The notes beneath the pieces are model-generated. The model saw nothing but the letters and a program-made list of their open reading frames with translations, was not told the origin of the DNA and ran no database searches. Position numbers and translations under genes: made by a program. Below, piece after piece: positions 34,853 through 42,661 of a stretch of DNA of 64,000 bases. Origin of the DNA: an uncultured Polycyclovorans sp. (lineage in GTDB: Bacteria > Pseudomonadota > Gammaproteobacteria > Nevskiales > Nevskiaceae); NCBI GenBank assembly GCA_936928855.1, contig CAKZHZ010000051.1, forward strand, positions 1 through 64,000. Reading direction: 5' to 3'. Position 1 is the first letter of the stretch. Each line of letters begins with the position of its first letter.

Positions 34853-35593
34853 TCACTTGATGACCAGCCCCTGCCCGGTGGGCAACTCCAATACGCGATA
34901 ACCGCGCGCTTCGAACCAGGGATCTTCGACCTGCTTCTGCGCGCGATACGAAAGCCAACCATAGTCATCCAGTATCAACACTGCACCGGGCGACAGTCGA
35001 TCAAACAGCAGCTCGAGGGCCCCAAGTTCCGCGTCCGCGTTGTTGAGATCGAGGTGTAAGAACGCAATTTTCTCAGGCGCGACCTCGGCCAGTACGTCGG
35101 GCACGCGGCCTTGTGTCACGGTTACCCGCGGCTGATCCGAGAAGCGGGCCTTCACCGATTCGAAGAGCTGGCGACTGTGCTCCGGCATCGAGTGATGCGG
35201 CATGGATGGATCATGATCGAACAGGTCGTAGAGATAGTAGTGCTTGCCGGTACTGGCGAAGTCGACGTAATCGCAGACGACGCGCGCCGTTGTTCCCTTG
35301 TAGCAAGCACACTCGACAAAATCGCCCTCGAGGCGCAACCCATTTCGTGCCCCCCAGGCGACGACCGCCATGCGCCAGAGGATGCCCTGCTCCACCTCGG
35401 ATGTTGCGTGTTGCCTGGCCGCAGCCATGAAAGCTGGGTCCTCCAGAAAGCTGAGGTTCTTTCCGTAGGTGATCAGGTTGTCACCAGCAAAAACACCGCT
35501 TCTCGACGTCGCGCCAAGCGCCTGGTTCAGCCCCGCAAAGAACTGCTTCTTGTCTCTCAGGAAGAAGAAAAGATTGGTGAGATGATTGGGCAT
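34853..35593 (-). CDS. TylF/MycF family O-methyltransferase
   Basis: Macrocin O-methyltransferase-type protein of 246 residues. The pattern 'GDFVECACYKGTTARVVCDY', 'HYYLYDLFDHDP', 'VTVTQGRVPDVLAEVAPEKIAFLHLDLNNA' and 'GAVLILDDYGWLSYRAQ' is diagnostic (the metal-binding Asp residues are in LDLN and LDDYG). TylF/MycF methylate hydroxyls of deoxyhexoses. The ATG at 35593 is at the natural end of the conserved region; the long upstream frame overlaps the previous gene. Confidence 0.82.
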   Translation of the reverse strand: MPNHLTNLFFFLRDKKQFFAGLNQALGATSRSGVFAGDNLITYGKNLSFLEDPAFMAAARQHATSEVEQGILWRMAVVAWGARNGLRLEGDFVECACYKGTTARVVCDYVDFASTGKHYYLYDLFDHDPSMPHHSMPEHSRQLFESVKARFSDQPRVTVTQGRVPDVLAEVAPEKIAFLHLDLNNADAELGALELLFDRLSPGAVLILDDYGWLSYRAQKQVEDPWFEARGYRVLELPTGQGLVIK

Positions 35594-35597
35594 AGGC

Positions 35598-36413
35598 TCA
35601 GTTCGTCCGGTGGTCTGATTCGTCAACAAGGTGAGGTAGCGCGGCCAACACATCGCGTGGGCGAAAGCCGAACTGTTCGCGGATACGGGCAGTACAGATC
35701 TCGGGGAACGCGAGCAGCGGCGCGCCATCGGCCACAGCAACGCTGCATCCAGTCAATGCTGCCAACTGGTCACATAACTGGCGATGGCTGAGCTGATGAC
35801 CGGACGCTACGTTGTAGATGGTCGCTCCCTGCCCTCTCAGCGATATCGCCTCAAGCATCTCCAGTACATCTTCGAGCAGGATGTAATCCTTCGCCGATTC
35901 GAGTGCTGATCGTAACAGGATGCGACCTTGCTTCGCGTCACGAATCAGATCGAACAGGAAGTTGCTCGATCCATGGTCCATCCCGACCACGTTGGATAGC
36001 CTGGCCACACGGACATCCTGACGTCCGCCATTGAGACAGAGCGACTCCCCCATCAACTTGCTGAGGTTGTAGAGATCGGACGGATCAGCCGAATTTACGG
36101 GCACATCGGCGATCTCTTTGCCGGTCCCACCCTTGCCATAGATGCGGGTGGAGGACAGGTACAGCAGTGACGAGAAGCGCCCTTGGGCAAGCACCTCCGT
36201 CAGCACAGAAACATGCGCGCGCACCGTATCGAAGGGGCGGCTGCGAAAATCGGCCGTCAGTCCAATGCAGTACACGACGTGACCCAGGTCACGCATGATC
36301 AGTCCCGGATCGTCACGTTGTGGTGCATCCACCTCATGCCCGGCATCTCGCAGATGGCGCACCAGCGCTGCGCCGATGAAGCCACCACCGCCGAGCACCG
36401 TGAAATGACTCAC
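35598..36413 (-). CDS. NAD-dependent epimerase/dehydratase (short-chain sugar reductase)
   Basis: Extended SDR protein of 271 residues. 'FTVLGGGGFIGAALVRHL' is the cofactor loop; 'LLYLSSTRIYGKGG' and 'LYNLSKLMGESLCL' carry the Ser-Tyr-Lys catalytic set. In this gene order it probably reduces the 4-keto group of a CDP-linked deoxyhexose. It starts with GTG at 36413, overlapping the acyltransferase stop (GTGA). Confidence 0.8.
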   Translation of the reverse strand: MSHFTVLGGGGFIGAALVRHLRDAGHEVDAPQRDDPGLIMRDLGHVVYCIGLTADFRSRPFDTVRAHVSVLTEVLAQGRFSSLLYLSSTRIYGKGGTGKEIADVPVNSADPSDLYNLSKLMGESLCLNGGRQDVRVARLSNVVGMDHGSSNFLFDLIRDAKQGRILLRSALESAKDYILLEDVLEMLEAISLRGQGATIYNVASGHQLSHRQLCDQLAALTGCSVAVADGAPLLAFPEICTARIREQFGFRPRDVLAALPHLVDESDHRTN

Positions 36414-36898
36414 CGCCGCTCCCCAATGACCTTCAGCGGCGAACCTGCATAAATCTTGTAGGGTTCCAGGACACCCCGGACCACCGATCCAGCCGCGACG
36501 ACGCATCCCGCGCCCAGCACCGCGCCGTCAAGAACCACGCAATTGGCCCCAATCCAGACATCGTCGCCAACGTCGATCCCACCACGACTTGCGGTAAAGC
36601 CCTGCTTGCGAATGGGGATATCGCGCCGTGTCACCGCGTGGTTGGTGGGCGCAAATGTGCAATTCGCCGCGATAAGCACGCCCTCACCCAACCGGATGCC
36701 ATTCCCAGTATAGAAAACGCAGCCGGAGTTGATATAGCAATCGGCACCGATGACAACGTCACCACTACCGCCCGCCGGCTTGACCTTCACAAAGGCGTCA
36801 ATCTGCACTCTGGGGCCGATGACAATCCGGGTGCCGCGGGTGGAATCTTCGATGTCCGCCAAGGGTGACACCCGCGCAGTCGTATCAATCTCGATCAT
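36410..36898 (-). CDS. hexapeptide-repeat acyltransferase
   Basis: Left-handed beta-helix transferase of 162 residues. Hexad repeats run throughout ('VVIGADCYINSGCVFYTGNGIRLGEG', 'IDVGDDVWIGANCVVLDGAV', 'LGAGCVVAAGSVVRGVLEPY'), with the usual 'APTNHAVTRRD' active-site loop. It is of the WbbJ/maltose-acetyltransferase type and probably acetylates a sugar hydroxyl. It overlaps its neighbours by four bases on both sides. Confidence 0.82.
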   Translation of the reverse strand: MIEIDTTARVSPLADIEDSTRGTRIVIGPRVQIDAFVKVKPAGGSGDVVIGADCYINSGCVFYTGNGIRLGEGVLIAANCTFAPTNHAVTRRDIPIRKQGFTASRGGIDVGDDVWIGANCVVLDGAVLGAGCVVAAGSVVRGVLEPYKIYAGSPLKVIGERR

Positions 36899-37434
36899 GG
36901 GGCGGCCTCGAAGTCAGGATAGTTCGCATCTCGATCGGAGATGACCAGGGCCTCGGTGGTGGGCCAGCGGATACCAAATGCTGGGTCGTTCCATCGCAAG
37001 CCTCTTGCTGCCTCCGGCTGGAAGGAAACATCCATCGCGTAGAGCACCTCGGTGGCGTCCACCTGTGTGAGGAAGCCGTGCGCCACACCCGCCGGGATAT
37101 AAACGGCATGGGCGTTGTCGGCATTCAATTCAACGCCGACCCACTGCCGAAAACTGGGCGCGTCGGCGCGAAGGTCCAGCAAGACATCGAAGATCGCACC
37201 ACGGGTCACGCGCACCAGCTTGTTCTCTCCGTGCGGGTAAGCCTGCCAGTGCATCCCACGCAGGGTGCCGGCCCGATGATTCCAAGACACGCTCATCTGC
37301 GACAAGTCGCCGGCCAGCCCCTGTTGCGCAAACGTCTCGCGGCAAAACACCCGCGCGAAGTGACCGCGCGCATCCTCATGTCGCTCGGGCTCAATGCGCA
37401 TCGCACCGTCGATGGGCAAAGGGACAAACTTCAC
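36895..37434 (-). CDS. divergent dTDP-4-keto-6-deoxyhexose 3,5-epimerase family protein
   Basis: RmlC-like cupin of 179 residues, distinct from the canonical rfbC at 31484. 'EDARGHFARVFCRETFAQQG', 'VSWNHRAGTLRGMHWQ' and 'YIPAGVAHGFLTQVDATEV' keep the family pattern. It sits inside the CDP-sugar branch, so its substrate is probably CDP-4-keto-6-deoxyglucose or its C-methylated form. It starts with GTG at 37434 overlapping the C-methyltransferase stop. Confidence 0.82.
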   Translation of the reverse strand: MKFVPLPIDGAMRIEPERHEDARGHFARVFCRETFAQQGLAGDLSQMSVSWNHRAGTLRGMHWQAYPHGENKLVRVTRGAIFDVLLDLRADAPSFRQWVGVELNADNAHAVYIPAGVAHGFLTQVDATEVLYAMDVSFQPEAARGLRWNDPAFGIRWPTTEALVISDRDANYPDFEAAP

Positions 37435-38669
37435 CCCAGCACCTCCACCTGCGGCACCGCCACCACGAAGCGGCCGCCCCACTCGCGGATATAGTCATGT
37501 TGGGCCGTAATTTCAGCGGCGAGGTTCCAGGGCAGGATCAGCACCAGATCCGGCTGGGTTTCGCGCAATCGCTGCGGCGCGTACACCGGCAATCGTGTAC
37601 CCGGGAGGTACTTGCCCTGCTTGTGCGGACTGGCGTCGACCGTGTAAGCCACCAGGTCCGACTTGATGCCGCAGTAGTTCAGCAAGGTATTGCCCTTGGC
37701 CGGGGCGCCGTAGGCAGCCACCACCTGGTTGTCGCGCTTCGCCTGCAGCAGGAACGCAATCAGGCCGTCCTTCAACTGCTCTACCCGTTGTTGAAACCCG
37801 CGATAGGTCTCGATGCGGTTGAGCCCGGCGCGGGCTTCATCGGCGCGAACCTTGGCCAGTCCGTCGCCTAGCGGCGCGCTGTTGGCACCTCCGCGATGAC
37901 GGAGGTAGACCCGAAGGGAACCACCATGCGTCTCCAGCTCGTCCACATCGAAGACTTCCAGCCCATGCCTCGCGAGGATGTGCTCCACGGCCAGCAGCGA
38001 GTAGTAGGAGTAGTGTTCGTGGTAGATCGTATCGAACTGGCATTGCTCGATCTGCCGCAGCAGATGCGGGAACTCGATCGTCATCGTACCGGCAGGTTTG
38101 AGCGACAGCGCAATCCCTGAGACAAAGTCGTGAATGTCAGGGACGTGAGCGAACACGTTGTTGGCCGCCATCAGATCGGCTTGCAAGCCCTGCGCGACCA
38201 GTTCACGCGCGGTGGCTTCTCCGAAAAATTTCTCCCAGGTGGGGATGCCTAACTGACGAGCCGCGTCAGCGGTGTTGGCGGTCGGCTCAATGCCGAGGCA
38301 GGGAATGTCGCGCTCGACGAAGTTCCTCAGCAGGTAACCATCGTTGCTGGCAATTTCAATGACGTGCGAGTCGGCACCCAGCGAGAACCGCGCAATCATC
38401 TGCTCGGCATAGCGTTTCGCATGCGCCAGCCACGAGCTCGAGAACGACGAGAAATAAACGTAGTCCTCATGAAAATGAAGATCAGCCTGCTGCGTACTGT
38501 CGAGCTGAACCAGGAAACAGGTGCCGCATACCTTCGCATGCAGCGGATAGAACATTTCGCCGGCGGTCAGCTTGGCTGCCCCTACGAAAGCATTGGAAAC
38601 CGGACTGATACCGAGATCGGCGAAGGTCTCGGTGATCTCGGCGCCACAGTTTCTGCAGGCTGCGCTCAT
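37431..38669 (-). CDS. sugar C-methyltransferase
   Basis: Protein of 412 residues with the three-part plan of NDP-hexose C-methyltransferases (TylCIII/EryBIII type). A zinc-binding N-terminus has 'CRNCGAEITETFADLG' and 'KVCGTCFLVQL'. The SAM-binding core has 'VIEIASNDGYLLRNFV' and 'FPHLLRQIEQCQFDTIYHEHYSY'. A C-terminal Rossmann-like domain has 'VAAYGAPAKGNTLLNYC' and 'PDLVLILPWNLAAEI'. These enzymes put a methyl branch at C3 of a keto-deoxysugar. It overlaps rfbG by four bases, consistent with use of the rfbG product. Confidence 0.88.
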   Translation of the reverse strand: MSAACRNCGAEITETFADLGISPVSNAFVGAAKLTAGEMFYPLHAKVCGTCFLVQLDSTQQADLHFHEDYVYFSSFSSSWLAHAKRYAEQMIARFSLGADSHVIEIASNDGYLLRNFVERDIPCLGIEPTANTADAARQLGIPTWEKFFGEATARELVAQGLQADLMAANNVFAHVPDIHDFVSGIALSLKPAGTMTIEFPHLLRQIEQCQFDTIYHEHYSYYSLLAVEHILARHGLEVFDVDELETHGGSLRVYLRHRGGANSAPLGDGLAKVRADEARAGLNRIETYRGFQQRVEQLKDGLIAFLLQAKRDNQVVAAYGAPAKGNTLLNYCGIKSDLVAYTVDASPHKQGKYLPGTRLPVYAPQRLRETQPDLVLILPWNLAAEITAQHDYIREWGGRFVVAVPQVEVLG

Positions 38670-39739
38670 GCGCTGGAGGTCCTTAGGTAGTCGTCAATCT
38701 GTGTCAATGAAACACGCTGCATATCAGCGGCAGGGTCGCGGGCAGCGCGATACCAATCAGCAGTCCAACGAATCGCACTGTCCGCCTCGAGCCTGGGGCG
38801 CCACTGCAAGTGACGGACCGCTTTGCTGATGTCGAGGGCCAACAACCCGGCTTCCGGAAAACGCGCGGTCGTGCGGTCCACCTCACAGGCGCCTTCACCC
38901 CAGTGATGAATGAGCCGCTGAACCACGTCCAGAACGGCAAGCTGCCCCTCCTGGCGCGGCCCAAAGTTCCAGGCCTCGGAGACCGTCTGCGGTGCCGTCC
39001 ACTGGCGCCATGCGAGTTCCAGATACCCTGCCAGCGGATCGAGCACATGTTGCCAGGGGCGCGTCGCCTCGGGTCGGCGCAGCACTACGGGACGGCCATC
39101 CTGAAAGGCCCGTAGGCAATCGGGAATGATGCGATCCACCGACCAGTCACCGCCGCCGATCACGTTGCCGGCGCGCGCGGTCGCAACACTGACACCGGCG
39201 CCTGCGAGATAGCTCCGGCGAAAGGCCTCCGTCACCAATTCCTGGCACGCCTTGCTGTTGCCGTAGGGCTCCTTTCCGCCGAGCACGTCCGTCTCTCGGT
39301 AGGGATAGTCCCACTCACGGTTTTCATAGCACTTGTCGGTGGTGATCACGGTCACCACCTTGGTGCCATCACAACGCCGCACGGCATCGAGCAGGTGCGC
39401 CGTGCCCATGACATTGGTGGCGTAGCTCGCCACGGGATCGGCGTATGCCATGCCCACCAGCGGCTGTGCCGCCAGGTGCAGGACGATCTGTGGCCGCGCC
39501 TCCATCACTTGCCGCATCACCGCATCGGCGTCCCGCAGATCCAGCAGATGGGACTGCATGCCATCGGCAACGCGGGCACGATGGAAGATCGATGCGCGCT
39601 CGGTCTGCGCAAGCGCCATGCCGGTGACATCCGCACCCATCTTTTGCAACCACAACGCCAGCCAGGCACCCTTGAAGCCGGTATGCCCGGTCAGTAGCAC
39701 CCGCTTGCCACGCCAGAATTCCGGGTCGTACGCCTGCAT
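38666..39739 (-). CDS. rfbG: CDP-glucose 4,6-dehydratase
   Basis: Makes CDP-4-keto-6-deoxyglucose; 357 residues. 'RVLLTGHTGFKGAWLALWLQ' (NAD loop), 'HLAAQPLVGMAYADP', 'VITTDKCYEN' and 'PYGNSKACQELV' match the CDP-glucose branch rather than the dTDP branch. The ATG at 39739 touches the rfbF stop (TGATG). No rfbH (3-dehydrase) follows, so the pathway does not go to 3,6-dideoxyhexoses. Confidence 0.9.
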   Translation of the reverse strand: MQAYDPEFWRGKRVLLTGHTGFKGAWLALWLQKMGADVTGMALAQTERASIFHRARVADGMQSHLLDLRDADAVMRQVMEARPQIVLHLAAQPLVGMAYADPVASYATNVMGTAHLLDAVRRCDGTKVVTVITTDKCYENREWDYPYRETDVLGGKEPYGNSKACQELVTEAFRRSYLAGAGVSVATARAGNVIGGGDWSVDRIIPDCLRAFQDGRPVVLRRPEATRPWQHVLDPLAGYLELAWRQWTAPQTVSEAWNFGPRQEGQLAVLDVVQRLIHHWGEGACEVDRTTARFPEAGLLALDISKAVRHLQWRPRLEADSAIRWTADWYRAARDPAADMQRVSLTQIDDYLRTSSA

Positions 39740-40506
39740 CAGCTCCAGACCTTCCAGGGTGCCTTGCCGCTGGTCCACAGGGATTCGAGCAGGTTTTTTT
39801 CCCGCAGCGTATCCATCGGCTGCCAGAAGCCGGTGTGCTCAAAGCTCATCAACTGCCCCTCACGCGCGAGCTGCTCCATGGGCTCGCGTTCCCAGGCCAC
39901 GCCGTCCCCATCGACAAAATCCACGGCGCGCTTGTTCAGCACGAAGAAACCACCATTGATCCAGGCGCCATCACCCTGCGGCTTTTCCGTGAAACCGGTG
40001 ACCTGATCGTCGGCAATCTTCAACATGCCGAAGCGCCCCGGCGGCCGAACCGCCGTGACGGTGGCAAGACGACCATGCTGTCGGTGATAGGCCAGCGTTG
40101 CGCCGATATCGAGATCGGAAACGCCATCGCCATAGGTAAAGCAGAACGTGTCGTCGAGATAATCCCGTACGCGCCGCAACCGGCCACCCGTCTGCGACGC
40201 TTCTCCGGTGTCGACGAGGGTGATGCGCCAGGGTTCCGTCGCGGACCGAAGCGCCTGCAGGCGGTTCTCCGCCAGGTCGATCGTGATATCCGTGGTGTGC
40301 AGGAAGTAGTTCGCGAAGAACTCCTTGATCACGTAGCCCTTGTAGCCGAGGCAGATCACGAAATCGTTGATGCCGTGGGCGCTGTACATCTTCATGATGT
40401 GCCAGAGAATCGGCTTGCCGCCGATCTCGATCATCGGTTTGGGGCGAAGGTGTGATTCCTCCGAGATTCGAGTCCCCAGCCCTCCGGCCAGGATGACCGC
40501 CTGCAT
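39739..40506 (-). CDS. rfbF: glucose-1-phosphate cytidylyltransferase
   Basis: Forms CDP-glucose from CTP and glucose-1-phosphate; 255 residues. 'MQAVILAGGLGTRISEESHL' is the nucleotide loop, with 'KPMIEIGGKPILWHIMKMYS', 'FCLTYGDGVSDLD'-type block near residue 130 and 'NGGFFVLNKRAVDF'. A good ribosome-binding site (AAGGGAG) precedes the ATG at 40506. It is 91 bases after the second GT41 gene, on the same strand. Confidence 0.9.
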   Translation of the reverse strand: MQAVILAGGLGTRISEESHLRPKPMIEIGGKPILWHIMKMYSAHGINDFVICLGYKGYVIKEFFANYFLHTTDITIDLAENRLQALRSATEPWRITLVDTGEASQTGGRLRRVRDYLDDTFCFTYGDGVSDLDIGATLAYHRQHGRLATVTAVRPPGRFGMLKIADDQVTGFTEKPQGDGAWINGGFFVLNKRAVDFVDGDGVAWEREPMEQLAREGQLMSFEHTGFWQPMDTLREKNLLESLWTSGKAPWKVWS

Positions 40507-40597
40507 GCTGCTTCTCCCTTGTCTCAACCGGCGAAGCCGGCCCGCGCCAGCCGCGGAACGCCCATTCTATCCGGGCCCAGCCCCGCGCGGCGGTTCG

Positions 40598-42661
40598 TCA
40601 TCGCCCGCCGGATGAGACGAAACGCACCTTGCGGAGCAAGGCCGTCGCCTCAGCCTGATCAGGGACCACTTGCAGAATCTCGATGGCCAACTTGGTCGCC
40701 TCGCGCCGCTCCTGCTCGCCACCCTGCCACCAGCGTTGGATCAGCGCCAAGGCCGAGGGCAGTGTGATCCGCCGTCCCCCCATGTTGATCAGAATGTCCT
40801 GCCCCGCAGGCACGGGCTGACCGGGCTTGAGCCCCCATGGCTCCTGGGCGTGGCACCAATGACGCCACATGCCCCGTAGCGCATCGCCGAACAGCCGCAC
40901 AAAACGCGACTCGTCCATCAGCACTGAACCTTGCATGCGGGTACGCAAGGCCGAACGCATCTGGGACAGCGCTGGAACGTCCGCGGCAAGCGCGAGCACC
41001 CGCGCGATATAGGCCTCGGGTGATGACGTGATGTTCTCGAGGAAACCCCCGCCCGCCAGGATGGTTCCGGACAATCGCTCGCGGAAGGTGTTGCCAAGCA
41101 GGGTCACCACGGGTACGCCCATCCACATGGCATCGAAGGTGGTGGTTCCGCCGGTCAGCGGGAAGGGGTCCAGGGCGATGTCGATACGGTGGTAGGTCAG
41201 ATACTGCTGGCGTGGGTCGCGTGAAACCAGGATGAGTCGATCCTCGCTGACGCCACGAGCCGCCAACTGCTCCCGTAGCCAACGGGATGTGGCGGCGGAT
41301 GTCAGGTCCTTCCCCTCGACCAGTAACCGGCTGGTGGGCAGCGCCGACAAGATCTGGCCCCAGGCATCGAGCGTCGGCATGGTGATCTTGGCGATGTTGT
41401 TGCAGCACCCGAACGTGATGTGTCCGTTGACCAACGCGGGTAAGGGCTTCACCTCGAACTGAGGGTCGTAGCGATGCTGTACAGAGCGGATATGGGGTCG
41501 ATAGACACAAAAGGTGCCGGGTAGGCGGATCAACCCCTCGGAATACAGCGATTCCGCGCCTGGCGGGTCGGCCGTGTGATCGGTAATGCGCCAATCGATA
41601 CCGCGAAGACCGGTGGTGCCCGGATAGCCCAGCCAGGTGGCCTGTACCGGGGCCGGCTTTCTGCACATGGCCAGCAGGCCGTTCTTCGCGGTGTGTCCGG
41701 CGATGTCGATGAGAATATCGATCTCGTCGGCACGAATGACGGCCGCCGCACTATCACCATCGGTGGGTGAGATCGTGCGGAAATGGTCAGCGATGCCCTT
41801 GACCCGGCGCGTAATGAAGTCACTGCCGGCATAGGTGTAATAGCAATAGACCTCGAACTGGTCTCGCGGTAGCCGCGCCAACACCGGTTCCGCGAAGTAC
41901 ATCACCGCGTGATTGGAGAAATCCGGTGAGATAAAGCCGACCCGCAGGCGACGCTCCGGCACCGCGACATTGCGAAACGGTGCCTGTCGGCCCCAGTGGG
42001 GCGCTTCGAACTGGCGGGCAAACTGGCGCGCCACCTCGACGATCTCGGTGACCGGCGTGCTGGCGTCATACATCAACGTCAGCAGCAGGTTGGTATGCGT
42101 GACCGCGTTGTTCGGGTCCAGCGCGAGGGCCTTTCGATAAGTCGTCACCGCCTCGGGAATGCGGCCCTGTGCCTTGAGCGCCGTGGCCAGATTGTTGAGT
42201 GCCATGTGGTGGTCCGGTACCAGCGCCAAGGCGCGTCGTGACGCATCGATCGAAGCCTCGAACTGTTCGGCGTGATAGCAGCTTGATGCCAGGTTGATCC
42301 ACACCCGGGCATTGTCGGGCGCCATCTCGGCCGCCACCTGCGCGTGCGTCAGCGCCTCACCATACCGTTTGACCTGAATCAGGAAGTGGGTGAGGTTAAG
42401 CCGGTGGTTGAGCTCGGCGGGTGCCGCCGCGACAGCGGCTGCAGTGATCGCCACCGCAGACTCTACATCCTGTCGGGCCAGTAGCACCTGGGCCAGCGCC
42501 GCGACAGCCCAAACATCACCAGGATTGTCTCCCAGGCGACGACGGCAGAGCTGCTCAAGGGCCTCATTTCGCCCTGCCCGGTAGGCAGTGAGCGCGCTCG
42601 CCTTTTCCGCTTCGAAGGCATCGCCTTGCGCCAAGGCGGAATCGGGCGCGATGGCGGTCAC
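40598..42661 (-). CDS. GT41/SPINDLY-family TPR glycosyltransferase (second copy)
   Basis: O-GlcNAc-transferase-like protein of 687 residues. About 5 TPR units fill residues ~20-200. The GT41 catalytic region follows, with 'RLRVGFISPDFSNHAVMYF', 'DILIDIAGHTAKNGLLAMC', 'PVQATWLGYPGTTGLRGIDW', 'FGCCNNIAKITMPTLDAW' (Lys of the nucleotide-sugar site) and 'FPLTGGTTTFDAMWMGVPVV'. A Pro/Arg tail closes it. It begins at GTG 42661, overlapping the stop of its paralogue. The two are clearly paralogous but diverged. Its acceptor is probably a protein; the adjacent giant adhesin is the obvious candidate. Confidence 0.87.
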   Translation of the reverse strand: MTAIAPDSALAQGDAFEAEKASALTAYRAGRNEALEQLCRRRLGDNPGDVWAVAALAQVLLARQDVESAVAITAAAVAAAPAELNHRLNLTHFLIQVKRYGEALTHAQVAAEMAPDNARVWINLASSCYHAEQFEASIDASRRALALVPDHHMALNNLATALKAQGRIPEAVTTYRKALALDPNNAVTHTNLLLTLMYDASTPVTEIVEVARQFARQFEAPHWGRQAPFRNVAVPERRLRVGFISPDFSNHAVMYFAEPVLARLPRDQFEVYCYYTYAGSDFITRRVKGIADHFRTISPTDGDSAAAVIRADEIDILIDIAGHTAKNGLLAMCRKPAPVQATWLGYPGTTGLRGIDWRITDHTADPPGAESLYSEGLIRLPGTFCVYRPHIRSVQHRYDPQFEVKPLPALVNGHITFGCCNNIAKITMPTLDAWGQILSALPTSRLLVEGKDLTSAATSRWLREQLAARGVSEDRLILVSRDPRQQYLTYHRIDIALDPFPLTGGTTTFDAMWMGVPVVTLLGNTFRERLSGTILAGGGFLENITSSPEAYIARVLALAADVPALSQMRSALRTRMQGSVLMDESRFVRLFGDALRGMWRHWCHAQEPWGLKPGQPVPAGQDILINMGGRRITLPSALALIQRWWQGGEQERREATKLAIEILQVVPDQAEATALLRKVRFVSSGGR

